DNA of 64,000 bases from positions 1,674,001 through 1,738,000 of the forward strand of contig NZ_JAPDHZ010000003.1 in assembly GCF_029525555.1 (NCBI RefSeq), given 5' to 3'. The translations under genes and the position numbers were made by a program. Each line of letters starts with the position of its first letter. The first letter of the stretch is position 1. Source of the stretch: Cohnella ginsengisoli. Its GTDB lineage: Bacteria > Bacillota > Bacilli > Paenibacillales > Paenibacillaceae. Below are positions 45,994 to 55,616 of the stretch, piece by piece. The notes beneath the pieces were generated by a model, which ran no database searches, had not been told where the DNA came from, and was given only the letters and a program-made list of their open reading frames with translations.

Positions 45994-46720
45994 TTAAAAG
46001 GTGTAGCTCCTGCGCTCCATTCGCTTGACGATCGCCAGCCGCATCCCGTAAAGCACGGCTGCCGCGATCACTGCGGCCAAGGCCGGCATCAGCGCCGGCG
46101 CTTCGCGAATCGACGCTAACAGTCCGCCGACAAAGCTGAAGCCCTGCCAAGCAGCGCCTAGCGAGACCATCCCGAGCACCAGGCAAATGGTCATGTAAGC
46201 CTTGACGTAGGTTCTCCCGTTGAAACCCATCTCCAGGTACAGGATGACCGCGTTCATGATCAAACCGTAGCAGAGCCAGATTACCGCGGCAGCAACCCAC
46301 TCGCCGGGGGACACCCGGTCTCGAAGCGCAGGCGCGAGCAGGTACTGGACGGTGAAAAAGATCGCGCCGATCGCAGCCAACGCCGTCCCCGCGAGCAGCA
46401 TGCGGGCGCTCGCCATCCGCGCTACGGGAATCGGCATCGTCCGCCAATGCGACAGGCGTTTGGTGAAGACGTCTCCCCCTCCAGTAAGCGAACATCGTTC
46501 GGTTCATTGCACAGCCGAAAGCCGGAATCGTGAACGTGTACAGCCAGTCTGCCATTCCGCTCAAATAGCGGGACACGCCGCTGCCGCTAAATCGATCGTC
46601 GACAAGCGCGCTGATAATCGTGCCGACATATAGGGCGAACACGGTCGTGAACACCAGACCCAACCAATCGCGCTTGAACTCGAATGCCGCCAGCGCCTTC
46701 GTCGCGCGCCATCCAGACAT
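45994..46720 (-). CDS. Integral membrane protein of the GntR-ABC operon, frameshifted as read
   Basis: About 241 residues, first gene of the operon. ATG 46720 follows GGAGG at seven bases. One extra base in C run 46474-46478 splits it; joined it reads MFAYWRGDVFTKRLSHWRTM at the break. About six membrane helices (LVFTTVFALYVGTIISALV, LLAGTALAAIGAIFFTVQYL, GEWVAAAVIWLCYGLIMNAV) and a basic C-terminus (MERRSYTF). Probably an ABC-2-type permease partner of the YtrB-like ATPase. Seventeen bases separate it from gntR. Confidence 0.8.
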
Positions 46721-46740
46721 TTGCTCGCCTCCGTCACCCA

Positions 46741-46768
46741 TACTGTGTGTATATCCTTATACACAGTA
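46741..46768. promoter_or_regulatory. GntR operator: 28-bp inverted repeat
   Basis: TACTGTGTGTATA and TTATACACAGTA face each other around TCC, a near-perfect inverted repeat of the GTGTA/TACAC type bound by YtrA-like regulators. It lies 20 bp upstream of the first gene of the operon and overlaps the likely promoter. Confidence 0.7.
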
Positions 46769-46836
46769 TAAACACTGCTGGGAAGTCATGTCAATCCTTA
46801 ATCTGGAATTTGCCTCGAAGCAGCTTTTATCCGGAT

Positions 46837-46865
46837 TTGTTGCAACTGGCTTAATCTATTAGAAT
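46837..46865 (+). promoter_or_regulatory. Sigma-A promoter of the pseudouridine synthase gene
   Basis: TTGTTG, a 17-bp spacer and TAGAAT, about 65 bp before the start codon. Confidence 0.45.
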
Positions 46866-46928
46866 AAAGACACCACGCCCGCCGCACGGCAGATGCGGAC
46901 GGGCGCGACGACCGGAGGGAACAAAGAT

Positions 46929-48030
46929 ATGAACGGGAAAAACGATCGAGGCGGACGAGGACAAAACGGCAAGCAACGCGCTGAAAGCGGGAAGCGGGAC
47001 GGGAACGGCGGAATGCCAAGAGGCCGCGACGGCGGTCAACCGAGGCCGGGTCGCGGAGGACGCGGTTCCGAAGCTGCGGGGCCCGCGAAGGGACGTCCCG
47101 GAGGCAAGACGGCAGCGCCGGCCGGCCGGCCAAGCGAACCGAAGCGCCAAGCCGGCGGAGGCTCGCGAAGCTTCGCGGTTCAGGAGCCGGCCGAGCTGCT
47201 GCCGTTCCTGCTCGCCAAGCTGAGCGGCCAAGGACGCAACGCGATCAAGGCAATCCTTGCCCGCGGCCAAGTGTCCGTCGACGGCATCACCGTCACCGCG
47301 TACAACCATCCGCTTGCGCCGGGCGCCTCCGTCTCCGTCAGTCGCGAACGGATCGAAGAAGTCCCGCCGCTGGTCGGCTTATCCATCCTGTTCGAGGACG
47401 ACGACCTGATCGTCGTCGCCAAGGATGCCGGCCTGCTCTCGATCGCTTCGGCGCAGGAGAACGAACTGACCGCCTATCGGCAGCTCACCGAGCATGTGCG
47501 GCGGACGGATCCCCCGCAGCCGGATCTTCGTCGTTCACCGGCTCGATCGGGACACCTCGGGCGTCATGATGTTCGCGAAGCGCGAAGAGATCCAGCAGTC
47601 GCTCCAGAACAACTGGCAGGAAGCCGTCACCGAGCGGATCTACGTCGCGTTGGTCGAAGGCCGCGTCGCGCGCGCCGAAGGCACGGTCTCCTCCTGGCTT
47701 AAGGAGAGCAAGACGCTCAAAATGTATTCCAGCCCCTACCCGAACGACGGCCAGCATGCGGTGACGCATTACAGGACGCTCGAGGCCAAGTCGCAGCTCT
47801 CGCTGCTCGAGGTCAAGCTCGAGACCGGCCGCAAAAACCAAATCCGCGTCCATATGCAGGACATCGGCCACCCGGTCGTCGGCGACAAAAAGTACGGGGC
47901 GCGCTCCAAGATCCTCGGCCGCCTAGGGTTGCATGCGAGAGTGCTCGCCTTCATCCATCCTTCGACCGACGAGCATTTGCGTTTCGAGACGGATATTCCG
48001 AAGGCATTCGTTAACGCGCTTAAAGATTAA
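46929..48030 (+). CDS. RluA-family pseudouridine synthase with basic N-terminal extension, frameshifted as read
   Basis: About 366 residues. ATG 46929 follows GGAGGG. Residues 1 to about 85 are a disordered Gly/Arg/Lys-rich extension (RGGRGQNGKQRAESGKRDGN and more). An S4 RNA-binding domain (LAKLSGQGRNAIKAILARGQ) and the catalytic domain follow, with VVHRLDRDTSGVMMFAK carrying the catalytic Asp and GRKNQIRVHMQDIGHPVVGD near the end. One extra base in C run 47511-47515 splits it between the S4/early catalytic part and HRLDRDTSG. It isomerises uridines in rRNA or tRNA; the exact target is not predictable. Confidence 0.9.
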
Positions 48031-48045
48031 CGGTAAGATGACGAC

Positions 48046-48076
48046 CCGCCCGGACAAGCCGTCCCGGCGGTTTTTT
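48046..48076 (+). terminator. Terminator after the pseudouridine synthase gene
   Basis: CCGCCCGGAC and GTCCCGGCGG form a nearly perfect 10-bp stem with a 5-base loop, then six T. Confidence 0.8.
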
Positions 48077-48184
48077 CGCGTTCTCCTCAGCCTGGCGGCT
48101 CTCGTTTTGCGCTTCTCGTTTTTGCTCGCACCTCTGCAGTCGGCGGCTCCCTTTGATACGAAGGATGCTTTTTTTTATACCTAC

Positions 48185-48206
48185 TTGAATAAATAGGCCT
48201 ATTCAA
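48185..48206. promoter_or_regulatory. Inverted repeat upstream of the GGDEF-EAL gene
   Basis: TTGAATA and TATTCAA flank AATAGGCC. It lies 39 bp before the start codon within an AT-rich promoter region and may be an operator. Confidence 0.35.
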
Positions 48207-48244
48207 CGCGCGGTTAACCCGGTAAAATCAGGTTATGTCGATTC

Positions 48245-50692
48245 ATGTCAATCATTGCCAAAGTTAGGATGGTCACGTTGATCGAACTCCAGAGCTCATA
48301 CAATGCGACCATGGTCGTTTTATCCTGCTTGATCGCGTCCATCGCCTCCTATACGGGACTTAGCATGGCGCTTCAATATGCAGCGGCTTCCAAGGGACGC
48401 GCTCGCCTCGCCTGGCTGGCGTGCGGGACCGCGGTTATGGGGGCGGGCATTTGGGCCGTCTGTTTTTACGAAATCAATGCGTATAAATGGTCGACCGGCA
48501 TCGACTATGATTACTGCACGGTGATCCTGACGCTGACGATCGCGGCGACGTCCGCCGCGCTGATTCTTCGGGCCGTCAGCCGGTCCAAGCTTCGCAAGCG
48601 GGCGTTGCTTCTACGCGGCGGCATAGCGGGTATCTGCGCGGCCGTCCTGCCATATGCCGGCCTTAACGCCATGCGATGCAGCTTGCTCCCGCGTTTTGAC
48701 ACCGCGACATTCGTCTCGTTCACGCTCGGCGTCGCTTTCATGTTTATCGTCGTCCTTTGGATCGCTTACAAATTCCAGACATCGCGGGGTCCGCGGCGCA
48801 AGGCCATCGCGGGCGTGCTGCTCGGCACGGCCTTTACCGCGTCGATCCATATCGGCCTGGCGCTTGCATCCTGGTCGTCCCCGGAGGACGTCCCGGCCGC
48901 GGGACAGAGCGGCTCCTCCGCCATGATTTCCTTTTTCCTCGGGTTCGCTACGCTGTTCGTGATCGGGATCGCGTTCGCGTCCATTTTCATGGAGCGATTC
49001 TGGAAGGCGCAGATGCGCCGCCAGCTGGAGCGGGACATGCGGATCGAGTCGCTGTTCAGGCATAGCCAGGACGCCGTCTTCTCGTACAGTCTCGATGGCA
49101 AGCTGCTGGACGCCAACCTGGCCGCCTTCCGCCTGACCGGCTACGATTGGGAGGCGCTCTCCAAGCTCAAGTTGAAAGACATGATCTCCCCCGAGTACCG
49201 GCATACGGTCGCCGTTAACTTCCAGCACACGATAACAGGACACTCCCGCAACTTCGACTGCGCGCTCATCCACCGCGGCGGGCAACGGCTCGAGGTGAAC
49301 AACACGAACGTGCCCGTGCTCGTCGAAGGACAGGTGGTCGGCGTGTATACGATCGTCCGCGACATCACGGAGCGCAAGCAAGCCGAGTGGCAAATGAATT
49401 ATATGGCGCATCACGATGAGCTGACGGGACTTCCCAACCGCCGCCTATTCGAGCAGCAGCTCGTCAAGGCGATCGCGGATCAGCAGCAGGACGGGCAGTC
49501 GGCCGCCGTTCTTTTTCTCGACATCGACCGCTTCAAGCTGGTCAACGATTCCCAGGGGCACGACGTCGGAGACCTGCTGCTCCGGTCCGTAGCCGATCGG
49601 CTGAGCGACGCGGTCAAGCATGCGGGCATCGTCGCCCGGCTTGGCGGAGACGAGTTTTCCGTGCTGCTGACGGGCGGCACCTCGCGCGAGGAAGCGCAGG
49701 CGATCGCGGCTCGCATCAACCGGGAGCTGGACATCCCCTTCTCGCTGCGGGGCAAGGACGTCCATATCACCGCCAGCATCGGTATCGCGCTATTCCCGGA
49801 GGATGGCGACTCGTTAATTTCGCTCATGAAAAACGCGGATACCGCGATGTACTCCGCGAAGGAAAACGGAAAGAACACCTACAATTTCTACGATTTGTCG
49901 ATGAACGACTCCCTTTTCGAACGCGTCCAATTAGAGAACGAGCTGCGCAAGGCGCTCGACCGCGGCGAGTTTTTCCTCGTCTATCAGCCGCAGGTAGAGC
50001 TCGCGACGGGCAAGGTCGTCGGCGTGGAGGCGCTCATCCGTTGGCAGCATAGCAGCAAAGGACTCATCTCGCCCGCCGAGTTCATCCCGCTCGCCGAAGA
50101 GACCGGCATGATCGTGCCGATCGGCGAGTGGGCACTCCGCACCGCCTGCACGCTCGCGCGGCGCTGGAGCCATTCGGAGGTCGGGCCGCTGCGCATGTCG
50201 GTCAACCTGTCGAGCCGGCAGTTCGTCAGCCCCCACTTCGCCGAATCGGTGGAGCGCATCGTCCGGGAGACGGGCATGTCCCCCGAGCTCCTCGACCTGG
50301 AGATCACCGAATCGATGACGATGGACGTGAGCCGTTCGATCGAGACGCTGCGCCAGCTCAAGACGCTCGGCGTATCCATCTCGATCGACGACTTCGGCAC
50401 AGGCTACAGCTCGCTGAGCTACCTCAAAAGCTTCCCCGTCGACCGCCTCAAGATCGACCAGTCCTTCGTTCGCCAGATGCATTCCGAAACGAAGGACCGG
50501 TCCATCGTGGCGACGATCATCTCGCTCGCGCATAACCTGAACCTCCAGGTCGTCGCCGAGGGCGTCGAGACGCTCTCCCAATCCGAATTTCTTGCCCAGC
50601 ACGGCTGCGACGAGATGCAGGGCTACTACATCAGCAAGCCGCTCAAAGCCTACGACATCGAGACCTTCATCACCGCCCGGCTCGCGCGCTAA
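48245..50692 (+). CDS. Membrane-bound c-di-GMP protein: MHYT-like sensor, PAS, GGDEF, EAL
   Basis: 815 residues, intact. Seven membrane helices (residues about 15-245) resemble an MHYT sensor (ATMVVLSCLIASIASYTGLS), but the metal-type MHYT motifs are degenerate (GIWAVCFYEINAY where GIWSMHF is usual). A PAS domain (FRHSQDAVFSYSLDG) is followed by GGDEF (DIDRFKLVNDSQGHDVGD, ARLGGDEFSVLL) and a complete EAL domain (VGVEALIRWQHSS, LEITESMTM, DDFGTGYSSLSYL, KIDQSFV, EGVET). The RxxD inhibitory site before GGDEF reads KHAG, so product inhibition is probably absent. Both synthase and phosphodiesterase motifs are intact. The start could also be TTG 48278. Confidence 0.92.
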   Translation: MSIIAKVRMVTLIELQSSYNATMVVLSCLIASIASYTGLSMALQYAAASKGRARLAWLACGTAVMGAGIWAVCFYEINAYKWSTGIDYDYCTVILTLTIAATSAALILRAVSRSKLRKRALLLRGGIAGICAAVLPYAGLNAMRCSLLPRFDTATFVSFTLGVAFMFIVVLWIAYKFQTSRGPRRKAIAGVLLGTAFTASIHIGLALASWSSPEDVPAAGQSGSSAMISFFLGFATLFVIGIAFASIFMERFWKAQMRRQLERDMRIESLFRHSQDAVFSYSLDGKLLDANLAAFRLTGYDWEALSKLKLKDMISPEYRHTVAVNFQHTITGHSRNFDCALIHRGGQRLEVNNTNVPVLVEGQVVGVYTIVRDITERKQAEWQMNYMAHHDELTGLPNRRLFEQQLVKAIADQQQDGQSAAVLFLDIDRFKLVNDSQGHDVGDLLLRSVADRLSDAVKHAGIVARLGGDEFSVLLTGGTSREEAQAIAARINRELDIPFSLRGKDVHITASIGIALFPEDGDSLISLMKNADTAMYSAKENGKNTYNFYDLSMNDSLFERVQLENELRKALDRGEFFLVYQPQVELATGKVVGVEALIRWQHSSKGLISPAEFIPLAEETGMIVPIGEWALRTACTLARRWSHSEVGPLRMSVNLSSRQFVSPHFAESVERIVRETGMSPELLDLEITESMTMDVSRSIETLRQLKTLGVSISIDDFGTGYSSLSYLKSFPVDRLKIDQSFVRQMHSETKDRSIVATIISLAHNLNLQVVAEGVETLSQSEFLAQHGCDEMQGYYISKPLKAYDIETFITARLAR

Positions 50693-50705
50693 GCCAGGCA
50701 CTACG

Positions 50706-50758
50706 AAAACAGCCGCACGACACCCGTTATAATTCAGGGATGCCGTACGGCTGTTTCT
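50706..50758 (+). terminator. Terminator after the GGDEF-EAL gene
   Basis: AAACAGCCG pairs with CGGCTGTTT; a T-rich tail follows, 14 bp after the stop. Confidence 0.6.
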
Positions 50759-50814
50759 GTCAGAACCTTAACTTTCATTATCGCACCCGATTCGCCAGCG
50801 GCGCAAAGCCGTCG

Positions 50815-50874
50815 ATTCGGCATTCAATTCGGCATTCAATTCGGCATTCAATTCGGCATTCAATTCGGCATTCA
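50815..50874. repeat. 12-bp tandem repeat, five perfect copies
   Basis: ATTCGGCATTCA occurs five times head to tail without mismatch, then decays (ATTCGTTATTCG). The array lies 127 bp beyond the stop of the transferase gene (51001) and has no gene of its own. Perfect identity suggests recent expansion by slippage. Confidence 0.9.
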
Positions 50875-51000
50875 ATTCGTTATTCGATCCGGCATTGATT
50901 CGGTCTCCGTTCGCGATCGGGACAGCCATCCATCCCGTTCCAGTCGCTTCGCGTGTCGGCCGTCCATTCCAAGTTCGCCGTGCCGTCGATTCGCCAATCG

Positions 51001-52585
51001 CTACCAGCCGACGGCGGCGCCGTCGCATCTCGGATCGGTGCCGCCGCGCCGAATGCCGTCGCCGTCGATCGAGATCGCGTGCGCGTGCCCCATCCGATAG
51101 TCGTACGCGTCCACGACGCGCACGTCGTGTCCGGCCTCCGCCAGCAGCCGAACCGTCTCTTTGTCGATCCGGCTCTCCAGCTTCAGTTCTCGCGACGCCT
51201 CGCCCCATGTCCGCCCCCACAGCCAGCGCGGCTCGGCGACGGCTTCGTGCGGCGCCATCCCGTAGTCCGCCATTCGCGTGAAAATCGCCGTCTGCGTCTG
51301 GGGCTGCCCTTCTCCCCCCTGGGTGCCGTACAAAAAGCGCGGCTTGCCGTCCAGGCACGCCATAGCGGGCATCAGCGTATGGAAAGTCCGCTTGTTCGGC
51401 TCCAGCGCGTTGACATGCTTCGAGTCCAGCGAGAAAAAGGAACCCCTGTTTTGCAGCAGGATGCCCGTTTTTCCCGCGGTAAAGCCGGAACCGAACTCGA
51501 AGTACAGACTCTGGATAAACGAGACGGCATTGCCCTCCTCGTCGACGACCGCGGCATAGGCCGTGTCGCTGCCGGCTGGCGGACTGTCGAAGTCCAACGC
51601 CCGGCTCGGGTCTATCCGTCCGGCCAGGTCGTCGGCATAGGCTTGGCTAAGCAGGCGGCTAAGCGGCAAGCTGTGAAAGTCGGGGTCCGTCAGTTCCCGG
51701 TTGCGGTCTATAAAGGCGAGCTTGATCGCTTCGATCATTCGATGGTAATAAGCGTAGGAACCGTGCGCGGTCGAGGCTGGATCGAAGCGCTCAAGCGCCT
51801 GAAGCGCCATAATGCCGGCGAAGCCCTGGGAGTTGGGCGGCGCCTGGTAGAGCGCGTAGCCGCGATAGACGCCGCGCACCGGCGCCTCCCAGCCGCCCCG
51901 GTGCGCGGCGAAGTCGGCCTCTCTCAGCAGGCCCTCCGCTTGAACCATAGCGGCGACGATCTCCCTCGCGATCTCGCCTTCGTAGAACGCCTCGCGCCCG
52001 CCTTCGGCGACCGCCCGCAAGGTCGCGGCGAGCTCGCGCTGCACGAACCGGTCCCCGGCTGCGGGCACCTCGCCTCGCGGCAGATAGATCGCGGCAGTCT
52101 CCGCATACTCCGCTAGCAGCTCCCTGCACTTCATGGTAAAAAAAATGCTGATCCGGCGACAGCGGAAATCCTTCCGATGCGTATCGAATCGCCGGTTCAA
52201 GCGCCTCGGCGAGCGTCAGCCTGCCGTACTCGCCCTGTACGGCCGCCCAGCCGTCGACCATGCCCGGCACCGTGATCGCGCTGCGAGCGCCGCGATGCGG
52301 AATCGCCGCCATGCCGGCGAAGCATTCCCTGTCGACAGCTCCGCCGGATCGCCCGCTGCCGTTGTACGCGCGAACCCGGCCTTCTCCGGCCCGGTACGTC
52401 AACCAAAAGCAGTCGCCGCCCAATCCCGTCATATGCGGATAGACGACGCCCAGGCAAGCGCTGACGGCGACGGCGGCATCGAACGCGTTGCCCCCCCGGC
52501 GCATAATGTCCGCGCCGGCTTCCGACGCCAGATAATGCGGGCTGACGACCATCGCCCGCTTGCCGACTGCCGATCTGCTCATCAC
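51001..52585 (-). CDS. Gamma-glutamyltransferase-like protein (YwrD type), frameshifted as read
   Basis: About 527 residues. ATG 52585 begins a typical N-terminal half (MVVSPHYLASEAGADIMRRG, GNAFDAAVAVSACLGVVYPH, MTGLGGDCFWLTY). One extra base in the A run 52138-52145 shifts the frame; mended, SPDQHFFTMKCRELLAEYA continues the fold. The autoprocessing nucleophile Thr is in GSDTAYAAVVDEEGNAVSFI, and GSGFTAGKTGILLQNRGSFF follows as in YwrD-like members. There is no signal peptide, so a cytosolic role in gamma-glutamyl or amide-linked metabolite breakdown is likely. It follows the amidase gene 65 bp downstream in the same direction. Confidence 0.87.
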
Positions 52586-52650
52586 TCCATCTCCTCTGCG
52601 TCGAACACGATTAACGCCGTTAGCGCTCCCAAATCAGGCCGCTAGCGCTG

Positions 52651-53862
52651 TCATGGCCTGCCCGCCGCATCCATGGCGCCCGAACGGCGCGATTCCCATT
52701 CGGCCGCCCACCGCAGCAGCGTCATATCCTGTCCCGGGCCGGCCAGGAGAGACAGCCCCACCGGGCAGCCGTCCGCCTCCGCCCAAGGCAGCGTGATCTG
52801 CGGCAAGCCGCCGATGCCCGCGATGCAAGACAGTTGCTGCGTACGGACGCGAAGCTGCTCCATCTCCTCGGGCGGCGTATTGCGAAGGGGCGCCGGACCT
52901 GTCGCCGTCGGAATCGCCAGCACGGCGTCGTCTCCGAGGAAGGCGGACAGCCTTGCGCGAATATCGGCCAACGCCGCCGCCTCCCTGCGGCAATCGTCTT
53001 TCGCCAGCGTCCGCGTCCATGCGAACCGTTCGGCGATGCCGGGACCGAATCGAGGTCTGGCTTGCTCGATCCATGGTCCGTGCGTCCGCCAAATATCAAC
53101 ACCTTGGAGCAGCTTGAAGATCCGCATCCATGCTTCCAGACCTTCCTCTGCGATCGTGATGCGCTCGCTTGCCGGGAAGGACGAAGCCAGCTCCGCGATC
53201 AGCGGCGTCAATGCCGACTGCGTCGCCAGGTCGGCCGTTCGCAGCGCGTCGTCCGCGACGAGCAGTCGTCGCGGACGCGTCCTATTCGCCTTTTCGTCGC
53301 CTTCCTCCAGCAGCACCGCGCCGGCCGCAGCCGCGAGCTTGGCCGAGGATGACATCCATCCGACCGTGTCGAACATCGGCGCGAGGGGCACCACGCCGTC
53401 CAGCGAAACGCGCCCGTGCGTCGGACGGAAACCGTAGATGCCGCAATAGGAGGAGGGAATACGTACGGATCCCCCGGTATCGGTGCCGATCGCGATGTCG
53501 GCGAGCCCCGCTGCGGCCGCTACGGCGGATCCGCTCGATGAGCCGCCCGGGATGCGCTGCTCCGCCTTCGGATTGACCGGCGTTCCGTAGTTGTAATTTT
53601 CGCCGTTCAGGCTATACATCAGTTCGTCGGTATGCGTCATGCCGTTAAGCCGCGCACCGCTCGCGAGGAGCAGTTCGACGGCACGGGCATGCTCGGCGGC
53701 GACCGTATGCGTCCGGGACCAATCCGGACTGCCGGCACCCGGGACATACCCTTTGACGGCGAACACGTCCTTTGCCGCGAACGCCATGCCATCCAATATC
53801 CCGCTGCCGGTCGGCTCCAGCTCTATATCCTGCCGGATGTAGGCATGCCAGCGATCGTGCAT
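52651..53862 (-). CDS. Amidase signature family hydrolase
   Basis: Intact, about 403 residues. The Ser-cisSer-Lys triad is visible: Lys in GMAFAAKDVFAVKGY, and the signature GGSSSGSAVAAAAGLADIAI with TDTGGSVRIPSSYCGIYGF. The C-terminal part has a substrate-loop GGLPQITLPWAEADGCPVG. It hydrolyses an amide, with the product perhaps used by the following transferase-like enzyme. Starts at 53871 and 53862 are both possible; I chose 53862 because AGAGGGG is nine bases upstream. Confidence 0.9.
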   Translation of the reverse strand: MHDRWHAYIRQDIELEPTGSGILDGMAFAAKDVFAVKGYVPGAGSPDWSRTHTVAAEHARAVELLLASGARLNGMTHTDELMYSLNGENYNYGTPVNPKAEQRIPGGSSSGSAVAAAAGLADIAIGTDTGGSVRIPSSYCGIYGFRPTHGRVSLDGVVPLAPMFDTVGWMSSSAKLAAAAGAVLLEEGDEKANRTRPRRLLVADDALRTADLATQSALTPLIAELASSFPASERITIAEEGLEAWMRIFKLLQGVDIWRTHGPWIEQARPRFGPGIAERFAWTRTLAKDDCRREAAALADIRARLSAFLGDDAVLAIPTATGPAPLRNTPPEEMEQLRVRTQQLSCIAGIGGLPQITLPWAEADGCPVGLSLLAGPGQDMTLLRWAAEWESRRSGAMDAAGRP

Positions 53863-54009
53863 CCGACTCATCCCCTCTGCTTGTATGTATGAGCAGTATA
53901 GGAAAGCGGGGCTGTCGTGTAAATTTACTTGACCTACATTTGGCAAAGGCACCGAAAAAGCCGCTTCAGTTTGTCAAGGAACCCAAGCGAACCTGTTCAC
54001 GACGCAGAA

Positions 54010-54036
54010 CACCCCCCGACGTCTCGTCGGAGGGTG
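54010..54036 (-). terminator. Hairpin terminator after the ctaM gene
   Basis: CACCCCCCGACG and TCGGAGGGTG form a strong stem with loop TCTCG. It lies 22 bp beyond the stop at 54059. The T-run is short. Confidence 0.5.
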
Positions 54037-54058
54037 AGCATTCGAAGATTTATTCTTT

Positions 54059-54524
54059 TTACCAGCCGAAGATGGCGTCGATGACCGGCTTCGTATGGCC
54101 GCCCGGATAGAGCAGGTACAGCAGCACGTATACGGTAATGCCCGTGATCGCGGTGATGAACCAAACGACGGCGGTGACGCGGCCCCATCGCCTGTGCTTC
54201 GCATATTTTTCCTTGAAACCGAGGACCAGCGTCGTGATGCCGAATACGGCCGCGACCATCGCCAGCGTAATATGGAACAGCAGGAAAATCAAATAGATCG
54301 TCTTCAGGTGATCCGGTCCGCCCCACTCGGTATTGCCGACGAAAATCGTGCGGGATACGTAAATGATGAAGAAAACGACCGCCGCGATCGCAGCCGCGAT
54401 CATCGTCTTTTTTATGGGATTCGCGTTTGCCCCGGATAATCTGATTCCAGCCGATCGCCACGAGAATGGCGCTAAGCGCGATGAAGCTCGTGCTGATCGT
54501 AGGCATAATGGTATAGCTTGACAA
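54059..54524 (-). CDS. ctaM: CtaM/DUF420 cytochrome oxidase assembly protein, frameshifted as read
   Basis: About 154 residues with four membrane helices (TISTSFIALSAILVAIGW; MIAAAIAAVVFFIIYVSRTI; TIYLIFLLFHITLAMVAAVF; VVWFITAITGITVYVLLYLL). His residues at LLFHITLA and KYAKHRRWGR are typical of DUF420. One extra base in T run 54408-54413 splits the frame after the first helix. TTG 54524 has GGTGAG upstream. The family is needed to mature haem-copper oxidases. It is near ctaG and the ctaCDEF operon, all leftward. Confidence 0.8.
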
Positions 54525-54609
54525 GTGGGCTCACCCGCTCCATAAATGTTGGACAACTGCTCCCATTGTAACCTGCCTTTGCCGTTAGTTCAATTCAGTA
54601 CGCGCCACT

Positions 54610-55527
54610 TCACACATTGTTCAAACGGCTGGACGCCGCATGGTCGAACGCGGGATCGTCATCCTGCGCGCGCTCTCTCCGGTACCACTGCATAAAGACG
54701 GTGTACAGCGCAGCGATGTTGACGAACTCTTGCAGCAGCTTCATGATGATGCCTCCGAGCTGCTGGTCGTCCGTCGGCGCGAGCAGGCTGAAAAACGCCG
54801 GTCCGCCTTTGAACTGCGCCAGGAAAGCGGCCGGATCGCCCGCGATGCAGTAGCCCATCGCTTTGGCCCATACGTCCGGGTCGTTGTAGACGCTGAACAG
54901 CGGCGTGGTCGCGAAAATAATGAGCACGCAGGCCGGCGTCAGCAGCAGACCGTTCAGGAAAATGAAGCCGAGCTTGCGCAGATTCGTCAGCTTGCTCCAC
55001 TCCGCGACCGGGCACATGACATGCCACCAGCTGATCATCGCCGCGCCGAGCATCAAAAAGTAATAGAAGCCGTGCACGACATAGTGCGTCATGATCCAGT
55101 CATGGTTGACAGGCATATGGTACACCGAGAACAGCAGGTTAAACGCGAACAACCCCAGCAACGGATTCATGAGAAAACGCAGCGGCCTCCAAAACGGCTT
55201 TGAGAAAACGGACCGCCACAGCCAGGCCGGCACCCCGTAAATCAGCATGGGCGGCACGATAAAATAGGAAATCGCCATCGCCGTCATGTGGAAGGTAAAC
55301 ATGAGATGACCCATCAAGCTAAGCGGGCCGCCTTGCGCCAGATACAGCAGCACGATGGCTGCAATAAACGCCGCTTGCCGCTTTTTGGAGACGGGCTCGC
55401 TATGATCGAACCGTTCCCGCCAAGGTCCCGTGACGAGCGAATACAAAATGATGATCAAAAGAGCGATGACCATCATGACCGGGCTCCATAGGTCGGCGAA
55501 CGAGAAGTATTCCAATCCCATTCCCAT
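54610..55527 (-). CDS. ctaG: CtaG cytochrome c oxidase assembly factor (caa3 type)
   Basis: 305 residues with about seven membrane helices (PVMMVIALLIIILYSLVTGP; FIAAIVLLYLAQGGPLSLMG; LGLFAFNLLFSVYHMPVNHD; FYYFLMLGAAMISWWHVMCP). Histidines at HLMFTFHMTAMA and YHMPVNHDWIMTHYVVHGFY match the Bacillus CtaG/caa3_CtaG family, which is needed for caa3 oxidase formation. ATG 55527 follows GGAGG; an earlier ATG (55554) lacks a site. Confidence 0.92.
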   Translation of the reverse strand: MGMGLEYFSFADLWSPVMMVIALLIIILYSLVTGPWRERFDHSEPVSKKRQAAFIAAIVLLYLAQGGPLSLMGHLMFTFHMTAMAISYFIVPPMLIYGVPAWLWRSVFSKPFWRPLRFLMNPLLGLFAFNLLFSVYHMPVNHDWIMTHYVVHGFYYFLMLGAAMISWWHVMCPVAEWSKLTNLRKLGFIFLNGLLLTPACVLIIFATTPLFSVYNDPDVWAKAMGYCIAGDPAAFLAQFKGGPAFFSLLAPTDDQQLGGIIMKLLQEFVNIAALYTVFMQWYRRERAQDDDPAFDHAASSRLNNV

Positions 55528-55616
55528 CGTAGCTCCTCCTTTCAATCGCTTCAATCTTCTTGCTGTCGGACTTACGATCCTTCATTCGTGCCTTAAGTGA
55601 CATTCCACCATTGATG

